Assembly: GCF_020711195.1 (NCBI RefSeq)
Contig: NZ_JAJFAT010000006.1
Location: 62,001 to 126,000, forward strand
Origin: Halanaerobium polyolivorans
GTDB lineage: Bacteria > Bacillota > Halanaerobiia > Halanaerobiales > Halanaerobiaceae
Direction of reading: 5' to 3'
DNA: 64,000 nt
Shown one piece after another: positions 45,236 to 53,958 of this stretch. Position numbers and translations under genes: made by a program. Every line of letters starts with the position of its first letter. The first letter of the stretch is position 1. The notes below the pieces were generated by a model that saw only the letters and a list, made by a program, of their open reading frames with translations, was not told where the DNA came from and did not search any database.

Positions 45236-46039
45236 TTGCATATTATAGTTCTGATTAAACAGGTCCCTGAGATGGATAAAGTTTTATTTGATTCTGAAAA
45301 GGGAAGAATAGATAGAAAATCAGCTGGAGTAGAGGTTAATCCTTTTGATTTAAATGCCCTTGAAACTGCTGTAGCGATTAAAGAACAAACAGGAGCAGAA
45401 ATCAGTGTTTTAAGTATGGGGCCCAACAGAGCAGAAGAGGCTCTTAAAGAAGCTGTAGCCAGAGGAGCAGATAATGCTTATCTTTTAAGTGATCAAAAGT
45501 TTGCAGGTGCTGATACCATTGCTACCTCAGCCAGCCTGGCAGCAGCAGTAGAAACTATCGGTGCTTATGATCTCATTATTGCAGGTGAGATGAGTGTAGA
45601 TGGTGATACAGCTCAAGTAGGTCCTCAGACTGCTGAGTTTTTAAATATCAATCATGCAGCCTATGTTAGTGAGTTGATTTCTCTAAATGAAAGTGAAATT
45701 ACGATTAAAACTTCACTCTGGCAGGCCAATTACAGTAAAAGCTTTAGTTACCCTTTATTGATAACTGTGACCAAAGATATTAATACACCTCGTTTACCTT
45801 CGTTTAAAGCTAAACTGAAGGCCAGAAAAGCTGAGGTAAAGAATTTAACTCTGGCAGATATTAAAGAAAAGCTAAAAATTGATAAAGTTGGATTTAAAGG
45901 TTCACCAACCTGGGTGGATAATATAGTTGTTCCTGCAGAAATTAGTAGAAAGACAAAGGTCTTTAGTGAAGAAGAAAAAGAAAGTGCTTATCACAAAATC
46001 AAAGAAATATTAATCGAAAAAAATTTGATGGAGGATTAA
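45236..46039 (+). CDS. etfB: Electron transfer flavoprotein subunit beta
   Basis: 267 residues from TTG 45236 (GGGAG 8 nt upstream), giving the family N-terminus MHIIVLIKQVPE. Nucleotide-binding alpha/beta fold with VNPFDLNALETAV and DGDTAQVGPQ segments. Pairs with EtfA; with GlcD it would form a lactate-dehydrogenase/Etf complex as known in Acetobacterium woodii, where the Etf couples lactate oxidation by NAD+ to ferredoxin use. Confidence 0.92.
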   Translation: MHIIVLIKQVPEMDKVLFDSEKGRIDRKSAGVEVNPFDLNALETAVAIKEQTGAEISVLSMGPNRAEEALKEAVARGADNAYLLSDQKFAGADTIATSASLAAAVETIGAYDLIIAGEMSVDGDTAQVGPQTAEFLNINHAAYVSELISLNESEITIKTSLWQANYSKSFSYPLLITVTKDINTPRLPSFKAKLKARKAEVKNLTLADIKEKLKIDKVGFKGSPTWVDNIVVPAEISRKTKVFSEEEKESAYHKIKEILIEKNLMED

Positions 46040-46041
46040 CT

Positions 46042-47013
46042 ATGGCAGCAAAAAAAGAATTATTAATTCTGGCTGAATACAGTCAGAATAAAATACACCC
46101 GGTTGTATTCGAGCTTCTAAATAAGGGTCAAAAACTGGCAGAAAAAGCTGATTTGAATTTATCAGTTCTACTTTTGCTCCCGAAAAAAATAGATTTTTCT
46201 GAATTGATAGCCCATGGAGCAGATAAGGTTTATTATATGGAAGATCCAGTCTTTGCTAATCCAGATGAATTTATATACAAAGAAAACATTCTCAGCTTTT
46301 TAGCAAAGGCTCAGATAGAAATAGTTTTAACAGGAGCAACAAATTTTGGCCGTTCACTGGCTCCTAGAATTGCTGCTGGACTCAAAACAGGTTTAACAGC
46401 TGACTGTACAGCTTTAGATATCGATGAAGCTGGTAATTTAATTCAGATCAGACCTGCTTTTAGTGAAAATATTCTGGCTCACATTAAATCTGATAGCAGA
46501 CCGCAAATGGCAACAATTCGCTATCAAGAATTCAAAAAAGGTACTGCAGATAGGTCCAGACAGGGAGAAATAATAGCTTTAGAAACAAAGATTAAGGATA
46601 ATCCTAATTTAAAGGATATAAAAAAATTGAGTGATAGAGAAATTAATATTGCAGAAGCAGATATAATTGTAGCTGGTGGAAGTGGTGTCAAAAACGGAGA
46701 AGATTTTAAATTACTTAAAGAATTAGCAGATCTTTTAGGTGGCCAGCTGGCAGCTTCTCGTGATGTTGTAGATGCTGGTTTAATAGCAAAGGAATATCAG
46801 GTAGGTTATAGTGGGCAAAGAGTAAAACCAAAACTATATTTTGCCTTTGGTATTTCTGGAGCACCTCAGCATTTAGCAGGGATGAAAGAAGCAGAGACTA
46901 TTGTGGCAGTAAATACTGATCCTTCTGCCCCAATTTTTAATCTTGCTGATTATGGAATAGTAGCTGATCTCTATCAAGTTATTCCGGAACTTATTGAAAT
47001 GCTTAAAAATTAA
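46042..47013 (+). CDS. etfA: Electron transfer flavoprotein subunit alpha
   Basis: 323 residues; GGAGGAT precedes the ATG, 2 nt after etfB. C-terminal FAD-binding signature GYSGQRVKPKLYFAFGISG followed by QHLAGMKEAETIVAVNTDP. Forms the heterodimer with EtfB. No N-terminal ferredoxin extension is present. Confidence 0.95.
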   Translation: MAAKKELLILAEYSQNKIHPVVFELLNKGQKLAEKADLNLSVLLLLPKKIDFSELIAHGADKVYYMEDPVFANPDEFIYKENILSFLAKAQIEIVLTGATNFGRSLAPRIAAGLKTGLTADCTALDIDEAGNLIQIRPAFSENILAHIKSDSRPQMATIRYQEFKKGTADRSRQGEIIALETKIKDNPNLKDIKKLSDREINIAEADIIVAGGSGVKNGEDFKLLKELADLLGGQLAASRDVVDAGLIAKEYQVGYSGQRVKPKLYFAFGISGAPQHLAGMKEAETIVAVNTDPSAPIFNLADYGIVADLYQVIPELIEMLKN

Positions 47014-47048
47014 AAATATCTTTATCGAATTATATTGGAGGAAAAATA

Positions 47049-48455
47049 ATGAAGCAAGTAGTTATTAATGATTTAAAAAAAATTGTTGGTGATAAATGGG
47101 TAGATCAAAACCCGGAAAGAGTTTTATCATACAGCAGAGAAAGTACAAATGATAATTATACTCTGGTAGCTCCTGAGCCAATAGAAGGTTCAGTTGTTGT
47201 TAAAGCTGCTGATGCAGAAGAAATTTCGCAAATTTTAAAATATGCCAATCAGGAAAAAATTAATGTAATTGCCAGAGGTGCGGGTACTGCACTTTCTGCA
47301 AATACGATTCCTGCTCAAGAAAGCATTATTTTATCTTTAGAAAGGTTAAATAAAATTTTAGAATTAGATGAAGAAAATATGCTTTTAAAATGTGAGGCTG
47401 CTGTTAGTTTGGGTGATTTAAATGAAAGATTAAAAAGCAATGACCACCTTTACTTTCCTCTCCATCCTGGAGATGAAGGAGCGCAGGTAGGAGGAATGGC
47501 CTCTATGAATGCAGGTGGTGTAAGAGCTGTTAAGCATGGTATTATGAGAAATCAGGTTCTCGGTATGGAAGTTGTACTACCAACAGGAGAAATAGTTCAT
47601 TATGGTGGTAGTGAAGGTAAATTATTAAAAAACAATGCCGGTTATGATTTAATGCAGTTGATGATAGGTAGTGAGGGCACCCTTGGTATTATTACCGAAG
47701 TTAGCCTTAAACTTTATCCTGAGCCAAAGGCAAATGGAACTTTAATTGTTGCTTTTGCCAGCAGAGAAGATGCTTTTGCTGCTGTTCCGGCGATTTTAAA
47801 AAAAGGTATTATACCGATGGCCTTAGAATATGTGGAAAAAGATGAAATAGAATTGGCTGCAGCTGATATAGGGAAAAAATGGCCAGCTCAAAATGGAGAA
47901 TATTTTTTAATGATTATGCTCTCTGAAGCAGAAGAAGATGATCTTTTTGAGATAGGAGCCCAGATTGACCAAATTACTGCTGAGCATAATGCGGTTGATA
48001 TGTTAATTGCTCAGACCACAGCTGAGCGCAAAGATATTTTGGAGATTAGAAGCCATATTTTACCGGCTATTTCTGATAAAATTATTGATAGTCCTGATGT
48101 GACAGTTCCAAGAAGTAAGCTCTGTGAATATTTAAATATTTTAAATGAACTTGAAGAAAAATATAATACTAGGTGTCCGGTGGTGGCCCATGCCGGAGAT
48201 GGTAATTTACATGTTATTATTTTAAAAGAAGCTGGCTCTAAACCGGATTATTATGAAAGCTTGAAAAAGGATATCTATCAGAATGCAGTGGATATCGGAG
48301 GAACAATTACCGGTGAACATGGAGTTGGCGAAATGCGTTTAGAATATTTGAAAATGATGTATTCAGAGAGAGAACTAGAAATAATGGAAAAAATAAAAGA
48401 TGCTTTTGACCCAAATGATATTTTAAATTCGGGTAAAAGCATCATTAGAAAATAA
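47049..48455 (+). CDS. glcD: FAD-linked 2-hydroxyacid dehydrogenase (GlcD / lactate dehydrogenase type)
   Basis: 468 residues. FAD-binding PCMH domain (NVIARGAGTALSAN, HPGDEGAQVGGMASMNAGG, GSEGTLGIITEVSL) and C-terminal FAD-oxidase C domain with HAGDGNLHVIIL and GEHGVGEMR. Oxidises lactate or glycolate and hands electrons to EtfBA. The order etfB-etfA-dehydrogenase matches lctBCD of A. woodii. No lactate racemase is in the operon. Confidence 0.9.
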   Translation: MKQVVINDLKKIVGDKWVDQNPERVLSYSRESTNDNYTLVAPEPIEGSVVVKAADAEEISQILKYANQEKINVIARGAGTALSANTIPAQESIILSLERLNKILELDEENMLLKCEAAVSLGDLNERLKSNDHLYFPLHPGDEGAQVGGMASMNAGGVRAVKHGIMRNQVLGMEVVLPTGEIVHYGGSEGKLLKNNAGYDLMQLMIGSEGTLGIITEVSLKLYPEPKANGTLIVAFASREDAFAAVPAILKKGIIPMALEYVEKDEIELAAADIGKKWPAQNGEYFLMIMLSEAEEDDLFEIGAQIDQITAEHNAVDMLIAQTTAERKDILEIRSHILPAISDKIIDSPDVTVPRSKLCEYLNILNELEEKYNTRCPVVAHAGDGNLHVIILKEAGSKPDYYESLKKDIYQNAVDIGGTITGEHGVGEMRLEYLKMMYSERELEIMEKIKDAFDPNDILNSGKSIIRK

Positions 48456-48465
48456 TAATTTTTAG

Positions 48466-48500
48466 ATCACCTATTGCTGCTCAGCTTTAGGTGATTTGTT
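48466..48500. terminator. Bidirectional terminator between glcD and the second MscS gene
   Basis: ATCACCTA (48466-48473) and TAGGTGAT (48488-48495) with T-rich flanks on both strands. Its left arm overlaps the 3' end of the minus-strand gene. Confidence 0.7.
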
Positions 48501-49511
48501 TTTGTTTGGGAATTCTACTCTTGTTTTGGGCAGGCTTTCTGGATAATTTTCTTTAATAAATTTAATTAAATGCTCTCTTAAAAAGACCCTTAATTCCCAG
48601 GCGGTTGGAGAATCATCTGCACTGACTAAGATTCTAAGCTGCATTGATTTTTCAGTTGCATCAGTTACCTGAATCACCTTAACTTGATTATTCCAGAGTT
48701 CATTATCTTCTAATAATCTATCTAGTTCTTTTCTGATTTCATCAATTGCTACTGTGTAATCAGTATAAAGGAAAACAGTTCCCAAAATAGAGGAAGTTTT
48801 GCGGGTCCAGTTTTGAAAGGTGTTTTCTATAAAATAGGTTGTTGGGACAACAAGCCTTCTTTGATCCCAGATTTTAACTACAACATAGGTTAAGTTAATC
48901 TCTTCTATCCAGCCCCATTCACCTTCAACTATTACCACATCATCAACTCTAATCGGCTGAGCTACAGCCAGCTGAATTCCAGCAATAATGGAAGCAATTA
49001 TTTTTTGAGCTGAAAAACCTATGATAATACTGGCCACACCAGCAGAGGCAAAAAGACTTATTCCGAATTTTTGGATTGATTCAAAGGTCATTAAGGCAGT
49101 AGATACTGCAAAAAAGATTATTATAACTGTAATAACCTTTTCTAAGATATTATATTGGGTGTGTATTTTTCTTGCTTTTAAATTATCATTAACATCTACC
49201 CGATGTTTTTCTGCCATAAAGATTTTAAATACTTTTAGAAGTTTAATAAGTATCCAGGAGATCGAAAAAATTAATGTTATATCTAAGAGATGTTTTAAAT
49301 TCCCCCAAAAAAGATTAAGTTCTTCTGTAAAGGCAAAGGGTATTAAAAGAGCGATATTCAAAAAGAGTAAAAAGATTGGCAATTTAAGATTTTCCTTGAT
49401 CTTTTTATATTTTTCTCCAGAGACTTTTTTTAAAATTAATCTGGTGGCTTGAAGCAAAATGAAATAAATAAGAAGAAATATACCTAAACTCAAAGCAAAA
49501 TTATACAGCAT
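48471..49511 (-). CDS. Mechanosensitive ion channel family protein (MscS, longer form)
   Basis: 346 residues with about four or five N-terminal membrane helices. The pore helix region GVASIIIGFSAQKIIASIIAGIQLAVAQPIRVDD and the IPNSxI-like VVPTTYFIEN segment are present. It resembles the YnaI/YbiO-type longer MscS branch and differs from the 270-residue protein at 21244. Ion or solute release on osmotic down-shock. Confidence 0.88.
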   Translation of the reverse strand: MLYNFALSLGIFLLIYFILLQATRLILKKVSGEKYKKIKENLKLPIFLLFLNIALLIPFAFTEELNLFWGNLKHLLDITLIFSISWILIKLLKVFKIFMAEKHRVDVNDNLKARKIHTQYNILEKVITVIIIFFAVSTALMTFESIQKFGISLFASAGVASIIIGFSAQKIIASIIAGIQLAVAQPIRVDDVVIVEGEWGWIEEINLTYVVVKIWDQRRLVVPTTYFIENTFQNWTRKTSSILGTVFLYTDYTVAIDEIRKELDRLLEDNELWNNQVKVIQVTDATEKSMQLRILVSADDSPTAWELRVFLREHLIKFIKENYPESLPKTRVEFPNKNKSPKAEQQ

Positions 49512-49565
49512 ATTTACTCACCTCTAATCTATTATAAGAAAAGTTGCCCCTTTAATGCAAATTAT

Positions 49566-49594
49566 TTGTTTTTAAAGAGATTATCTATTATAAT
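49566..49594 (+). promoter_or_regulatory. Promoter of the cyclophilin gene
   Basis: TTGTTT (49566-49571), 17 nt, TATAAT (49589-49594). Confidence 0.6.
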
Positions 49595-49638
49595 TAAATA
49601 AGTCAAATTAATTATTTTAAGAAGAAAGGTGGTTTATT

Positions 49639-50160
49639 GTGGATAAAAATCCAGAAGTAAAAATTATTTTAAATAGTGGTGAAGAGATTAAATTAGAATT
49701 ATATCCTGAACAAGCTGAAAATACAGTCAATAATTTTATCGATCTGGCCGAAAAAGATTATTATGATGGGCTAAAATTTCATCGGGTAATCAAAGGTTTT
49801 ATGATCCAGGGCGGTTGTCCAGAAGGTACTGGCAGAGGTAATCCAGGTTATGCAATTAAAGGTGAATTTGCCAGCAATGGTTATGATAATGACCTCAGCC
49901 ATAAAAGAGGAGTTATTTCCATGGCCCGCAGTCAAAACCCTAATTCTGCAGGATCACAGTTTTTTATAGTTCATCAGGATGCACCTCACCTTGATGGTCA
50001 GTATGCAGCCTTTGGTGAAGTAATTGAAGGTATGGATGCAGTTGATAAAGTTGCTGATGTCAAAACAGATGCTCGTGATATGCCTTTAGAAGACCAGGTT
50101 ATTTCTAAGGTAGAGGTAGAACTATTTGGTCAGGAATATGAAGCACCAGAAATAGTTTAA
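49639..50160 (+). CDS. Cyclophilin-type peptidyl-prolyl isomerase
   Basis: 173 residues from GTG 49639 (AAAGGTGG upstream). Signatures YDGLKFHRVIKGFMIQGG, SMARSQNPNSAGSQFFIVHQ and LDGQYAAFGEVIEGMD. Cytoplasmic (no signal peptide). Assists protein folding by isomerising Xaa-Pro bonds. Confidence 0.94.
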   Translation: MDKNPEVKIILNSGEEIKLELYPEQAENTVNNFIDLAEKDYYDGLKFHRVIKGFMIQGGCPEGTGRGNPGYAIKGEFASNGYDNDLSHKRGVISMARSQNPNSAGSQFFIVHQDAPHLDGQYAAFGEVIEGMDAVDKVADVKTDARDMPLEDQVISKVEVELFGQEYEAPEIV

Positions 50161-50191
50161 GTTAAAACATTGGCTAAAAATATCAACAATT

Positions 50192-50220
50192 AAAGGTCAG
50201 CAAATAGCTGGCCTTTATTT
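50192..50220. terminator. Bidirectional terminator between the cyclophilin and flavoprotein genes
   Basis: AAAGGTCAGC (50192-50201) pairs with GCTGGCCTTT (50207-50216), including one T-G pair, around AAATA; followed by ATTTATC on the plus strand and TTAATTG on the minus strand. Confidence 0.75.
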
Positions 50221-51453
50221 ATCTTTAAATCTTTGTTTAATTTCTCTTCCCGCAAGATAAGCTGTAGAAAAAGCAGCCTGAAGATTATAACCTCCTGTAT
50301 CTCCATCAATGTCAAGGACTTCTCCAACTGCAAAAAGTTTATCTTTTAGTTTAGATTCCATGCTTGCCGGCTTGATTTCTTGGAGATTTATTCCCCCTGA
50401 ACTAACCATTGCCTTTTTAAAAGAGCCCAAACTTTTAACTTCAAATTCTAAAGCATAAAGTGATTTTACAAGTTTTTTTCTCTCTTCTTTAGTTATTTGA
50501 GCTGCTTTTTTATTTAAATCAATTCCTAATTCTCTTGAAATTTTTTGACTCAAACGAGCCGGTAGTTTTAGATCTTTAAGCAGATTTTTAAATAGGGTGC
50601 TGCCATTATTTTTGATCAACTTGATTAATCTTTGATCTAAAATAGCTTCGTTTTCTGCATTGATAAGATGGATTTTAATTATATCTGAACTTATTATATA
50701 TCTGGAATAATTTAAAATAGCAGGACCTGAAAGACCCTGATGGGTAAAAAGAAGGTCACCTGACCACCTTTTAATTAAATTCTTATTTCTCCAGAGTGAT
50801 AGTTCAACTTTTCTTAAGGAAACACCTGCTAATTCAGAGTACTGATAGTTTTTTATCTTAATTGGAGTTAAAGCTGCTTTAACTTTTTCTATGCTGTGGC
50901 CTAGAGAAGCTGCAAATCTATAACCATCTCCAGTTGAACCAGTATTAGGATAAGACTTTCCACCTGTAGCTATAACTAAAAAATCGGAATAATAATCCTT
51001 ATTTATAGTGCTTACTTTAAAATTGTTATTGTTTTGATTGTAATCAACAGTTTTAACAGGCTGATTATATTGAATTTTAATGCCTAATTGATTAATTTCT
51101 TTTAATAAAACTTCAAGAATATCTTTTGCTTTACCTGAAGCAGGAAAGATTTTTGACTTTTCTCTTGTTTCAAATTCAATACCTCTTTCTCTGAAAAAAT
51201 TAAGCAGAGCTTGATTATCAAAACTATAAAGTGCACCTTTAAGAAAATTCTCTTTTTCTCCATAATGCTTGAAAAAATCATTAATATCTCCAGCTTGGGT
51301 TAAATTGCACTGACCTGACCCTGTAATCAAAAGTTTTTTAGCCGGAGTAGAATTTTTTTCAAGTATTAATATTTTTTTATCTGGTGAAGCTGCCTCTATA
51401 GCTGTAAAAAGACCTGCAGGACCAGCTCCAATTATGATAAGATCTAATTTCAT
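50215..51453 (-). CDS. HI0933/BaiN-family NAD(P)/FAD-dependent oxidoreductase
   Basis: 412 residues. N-terminal FAD motif IIGAGPAGLFTAIEA, TGSGQCNLTQ, ATGGKSYPNTGSTGDGY and C-terminal GEVLDIDGDTGGYNLQAAFSTAY. The family is very common but mostly unassigned; BaiN members of gut bacteria reduce bile-acid intermediates. Substrate unknown here. Stop overlaps the terminator. Confidence 0.88.
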   Translation of the reverse strand: MKLDLIIIGAGPAGLFTAIEAASPDKKILILEKNSTPAKKLLITGSGQCNLTQAGDINDFFKHYGEKENFLKGALYSFDNQALLNFFRERGIEFETREKSKIFPASGKAKDILEVLLKEINQLGIKIQYNQPVKTVDYNQNNNNFKVSTINKDYYSDFLVIATGGKSYPNTGSTGDGYRFAASLGHSIEKVKAALTPIKIKNYQYSELAGVSLRKVELSLWRNKNLIKRWSGDLLFTHQGLSGPAILNYSRYIISSDIIKIHLINAENEAILDQRLIKLIKNNGSTLFKNLLKDLKLPARLSQKISRELGIDLNKKAAQITKEERKKLVKSLYALEFEVKSLGSFKKAMVSSGGINLQEIKPASMESKLKDKLFAVGEVLDIDGDTGGYNLQAAFSTAYLAGREIKQRFKDK

Positions 51454-51768
51454 AAAACCATCCTTATTTAAAAATATTTTAAACTAGTGAAATTGAGTGA
51501 ATTTGCACTAAATAATGTCATTAATAATATTATATAAAAGCTAAGGCTATGTGTCTATTCTTTCGATTAAATAATATAGAGATTGATCAAAGTTGAGAAA
51601 ATTGATTTTTTATATCTAACTATTCTTAAAAATTATTATAGCATAAGAAGGAATAATCAGCTGAATGGATAATTTAATTAATGAAAAGAGAACTATTTAA
51701 AATTAAAATCTAAATCATTTAAAATCGAATTTAATTTTTAATAACTCTTTTAAAGAAAGGAGAATATT
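51454..51768. other. Intergenic region without a gene
   Basis: 315 nt of AT-rich DNA between two divergently oriented genes. I see only partial promoter-like boxes (for example TTGCAC near 51504 with TATTAT further on) and no convincing ORF, hairpin or repeat. Confidence 0.6.
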
Positions 51769-52110
51769 ATGGCTGAGAAGAATACTGTTTTAGGTATTGA
51801 TGAAAATCTTGAAGCTCTGCTGACTTATGTGTTGGGGTGGATTACTGGAATTGTCTTCTTGTTTTTAGAAAAAGAAAACGAATATGTAAGATTTCATGCT
51901 ATGCAGTCATTGGTAACCTTTCTGGCCTTATTTGTAATCACAATTGTAATTGGTTGGATTCCTATTTTAGGCTGGCTTATTTCATTTTTGCTTTCTATTT
52001 TGGGGATAGTGCTCTGGCTGATATTGATGGTAAAAGCTTATCAGGGAGAACTCTACAAACTACCAATTGCTGGTGATTTTGCAGAGGAGCGGCTTTCAAA
52101 AATGAACTAA
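51769..52110 (+). CDS. DUF4870-family small membrane protein
   Basis: 113 residues, GAAAGGAG before the ATG. Three hydrophobic segments (about 18-34, 48-65, 70-88); contains EALLTYVLGWITGIVFLFLEKENEYVRFHAMQS, split by the usual NxYVRFHAxQS motif of DUF4870 (Tic20-like fold). Function unknown. A hairpin follows. Confidence 0.85.
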   Translation: MAEKNTVLGIDENLEALLTYVLGWITGIVFLFLEKENEYVRFHAMQSLVTFLALFVITIVIGWIPILGWLISFLLSILGIVLWLILMVKAYQGELYKLPIAGDFAEERLSKMN

Positions 52111-52121
52111 TATTTTCTATA

Positions 52122-52158
52122 CCCTTCGGGATTAAAAATTCAATTTAATCCCGGGGGG
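52122..52158 (+). terminator. Hairpin after the DUF4870 gene
   Basis: Fifteen-pair stem from 52122-52136 (CCCTTCGGGATTAAA) to 52144-52158 (TTTAATCCCGGGGGG), including two T-G pairs, with a 7-nt loop. A short CTTTAA follows, so it is a strong hairpin with a weak T tract. Confidence 0.6.
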
Positions 52159-52217
52159 CTTTAATACTTAAAACACTTAATCTTGGTAAAATAATTACTA
52201 AAAAGGAGAGGAAGACC

Positions 52218-52679
52218 TTGTTTAAAAATATTATTTTTTCAAATACAATTTTAATTATTTTGATTTGCCTGCTGATAGCAGCACCTATTTTTATGCAGAC
52301 TGCTCATGCTTCAAGTATTTTGGATAGGCTGTTTAAAACACTCGGGATTGGAGTAGTTGTAGATCGTTTTGCAGAACCTATCAATGATTTCATAAATACT
52401 CTCACTTTAAATAGAGGAGTTGAGGTCCAGCAGAAGACAAAGGTGGTTCCTATAGTTACAGTAGGTTCAGGAACTTATGTAGGAGCGGTTCAGGTGGCAG
52501 GACCAGAAGAAGCAATCAATAGAGTTGAAGCTGTGGCCCAACTTGAAGGTGATTTTAGGGGAGGAGATTTTAGAATAAGGGCTCTTGTCCCTATTAATAC
52601 TAAAAATCCTGGTAATTTGCAAAATGTAGAAAGAATAGAAGAAGTAGGTGTTACAGCTTTAATAGATATTAATATTTAA
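52218..52679 (+). CDS. Secreted protein of unknown function
   Basis: 153 residues from TTG 52218 with AAGGAGAGG. A clear signal peptide (about 1-31, ending HAS) precedes a region of about 120 residues rich in Val, Gly and Ile, with no Cys in the mature part. I do not recognise a family. Repeated VVPIVTVGSGTYVGAVQVAG-like beta-strand character suggests a small extracytoplasmic domain. Flanked by its own terminator. Confidence 0.7.
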   Translation: MFKNIIFSNTILIILICLLIAAPIFMQTAHASSILDRLFKTLGIGVVVDRFAEPINDFINTLTLNRGVEVQQKTKVVPIVTVGSGTYVGAVQVAGPEEAINRVEAVAQLEGDFRGGDFRIRALVPINTKNPGNLQNVERIEEVGVTALIDINI

Positions 52680-52720
52680 AAATTATAGAGCAAAAAATTA
52701 ATCAAATATCATTTTTTTAG

Positions 52721-52761
52721 CACCATTCCTGGCAATTAATGCAAATAGGGTGGTGTTTTTT
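52721..52761 (+). terminator. Terminator after the secreted protein gene
   Basis: CACCATTC (52721-52728) pairs with GGGTGGTG (52748-52755), followed by seven T residues. Confidence 0.8.
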
Positions 52762-52786
52762 TAGCTCAAACTTTTTCTAAATTTGC

Positions 52787-53058
52787 TTGACAATGAAAAT
52801 AATCACTAATAATTTTGCTAATAATAAATAGTTTGTACTACTAAAATATAATTTAAGAGGAATCCTTAATGGATTGAGATTATAATATCTCGACTATTAA
52901 AAGGATTCCTCTTTGAGTTTAAGCAGCTAAATTTTTCAAAAGAAGTAAATTGCCCTAAGTCTTATTAAGGGAAATAGCCTGCAAACTTAAAATAGGAATT
53001 AATGATTCAAACTAAAGAAGTAAAGACCTCCTAAGCTCTGATATGCCCAAGAGGTCTT
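52787..53058 (+). ncRNA. Possible orphan structured RNA
   Basis: No gene in 52680-53094. TTGACA (52787-52792) with a weak TAATTT at 17-nt spacing could start a transcript near 52822. Downstream are: a hairpin with 13-bp perfect arms AAGAGGAATCCTT (52855-52867) and AAGGATTCCTCTT (52901-52913) and an inner GAGAT/ATCTC; a second stem pairing TTTAAGCAGCTA (from 52918) with TAGCCTGCAAACTTAAA (ending about 52990) with bulges; and a terminator-like hairpin AAGACCTC (53023-53030)/GAGGTCTT (53051-53058). The last one can equally serve the minus-strand gene. No known RNA family recognised. Confidence 0.35.
53023..53058. terminator. Terminator (serves the minus-strand NapH-like gene, possibly both strands)
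   Basis: AAGACCTC/GAGGTCTT arms of 8 bp around 20 nt; TTTTG follows on the plus strand, TTTACTTC on the minus strand. Confidence 0.7.
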
Positions 53059-53094
53059 TTGTATATAGCTATTATACTTTATTAAAAGATATAA

Positions 53095-53856
53095 TTATTG
53101 AGCTTTTTTTAGCTCTTCACTATCATCATCTATGCTTTTAATTTCAAGAATATCTATTGGACAGTTCTGAACACAGACATCACAGCGAATACATTCTTCA
53201 CTTTCAAACTGATTATCTTCATTAAAATTTTTATATGGTTCTAACTGCATTGGACAGGTTTTAGCACAAAGTCCACATTCTTTACATAGTTCTTTTGACT
53301 CAATAGTAACTTTTTTATCAGTTTTAGGAGCTATATTTAAGAGTTTTCCTATTTTATAGCTAAATCTCTGCAGAGCACCCATCGGACAAAACTGACACCA
53401 GGTTCTAGGTGAGATAAAAATTGTAGCTAGCCCCCCTAAAATCGTTACCATTAGATAGCTTGCTACAAAAATCATTCCCAACTGATCTAAAAAACTTTGT
53501 TGACCAAAATTACTCCAGGCCTGAACAAACTTTCTTCCTACCTGAAAAGAAAAGAAAAAGAAAAATCCATATTCTACATACTTTGATTTAAAAAAATCAG
53601 GAATTTTTTTGTTTTTGCTTAAAGGCATTAATAAAGAATCAAATAAGCTGCCATGAGGACAGATATTTCCACACCAATATCTTCCCTTGAAAAATGCAGT
53701 TATTGTTAAGCCTGCCATTATCGGCAGCACAAAAAGCCCCAATTTTGGCAACCAGAGACCTCCAATTGCAACAGTTAAAGTAAAAATCCAAGAATATTTT
53801 CTTAATAAAGTAAATGCTCTGTTTGTTTCGATATAATACTTTGAATCTGCAGGCAT
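53095..53856 (-). CDS. NapH/CcoG-like membrane protein with two 4Fe-4S clusters
   Basis: 253 residues from ATG 53856; AAGGAGG lies 6 nt upstream on the minus strand and longer upstream starts lack a ribosome site. Four or five membrane helices; two CxxxCP motifs on membrane segments (WCGNICPHGS and WCQFCPMGAL) and a C-terminal ferredoxin domain with two CxxCxxCxxxCP clusters. Similar to NapH/YccM quinol-to-Fe-S electron carriers. No partner reductase is adjacent, so its acceptor is unknown. Confidence 0.85.
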   Translation of the reverse strand: MPADSKYYIETNRAFTLLRKYSWIFTLTVAIGGLWLPKLGLFVLPIMAGLTITAFFKGRYWCGNICPHGSLFDSLLMPLSKNKKIPDFFKSKYVEYGFFFFFSFQVGRKFVQAWSNFGQQSFLDQLGMIFVASYLMVTILGGLATIFISPRTWCQFCPMGALQRFSYKIGKLLNIAPKTDKKVTIESKELCKECGLCAKTCPMQLEPYKNFNEDNQFESEECIRCDVCVQNCPIDILEIKSIDDDSEELKKAQ

Positions 53857-53890
53857 TTTATTCCTCCTTAAATTGTTATATCTCATTATT

Positions 53891-53919
53891 ACGATATAAT
53901 ATTGATAAATCATTGTCAA
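53891..53919 (-). promoter_or_regulatory. Probable promoter of the NapH-like gene
   Basis: On the minus strand TTGACA (53914-53919) and a weak TATCGT (53891-53896; TATATC at 15-nt spacing is an alternative). Confidence 0.5.
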
Positions 53920-53958
53920 GTAATATTTAACCTAAAGTTTTATTTCTTGAAGTAGATT

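Noticed and set aside
52855-52913. Insertion-sequence end or MITE
   Set aside because: Only one palindrome, no target-site duplication, no transposase fragment and no second copy in the window. A structured RNA is at least as likely.
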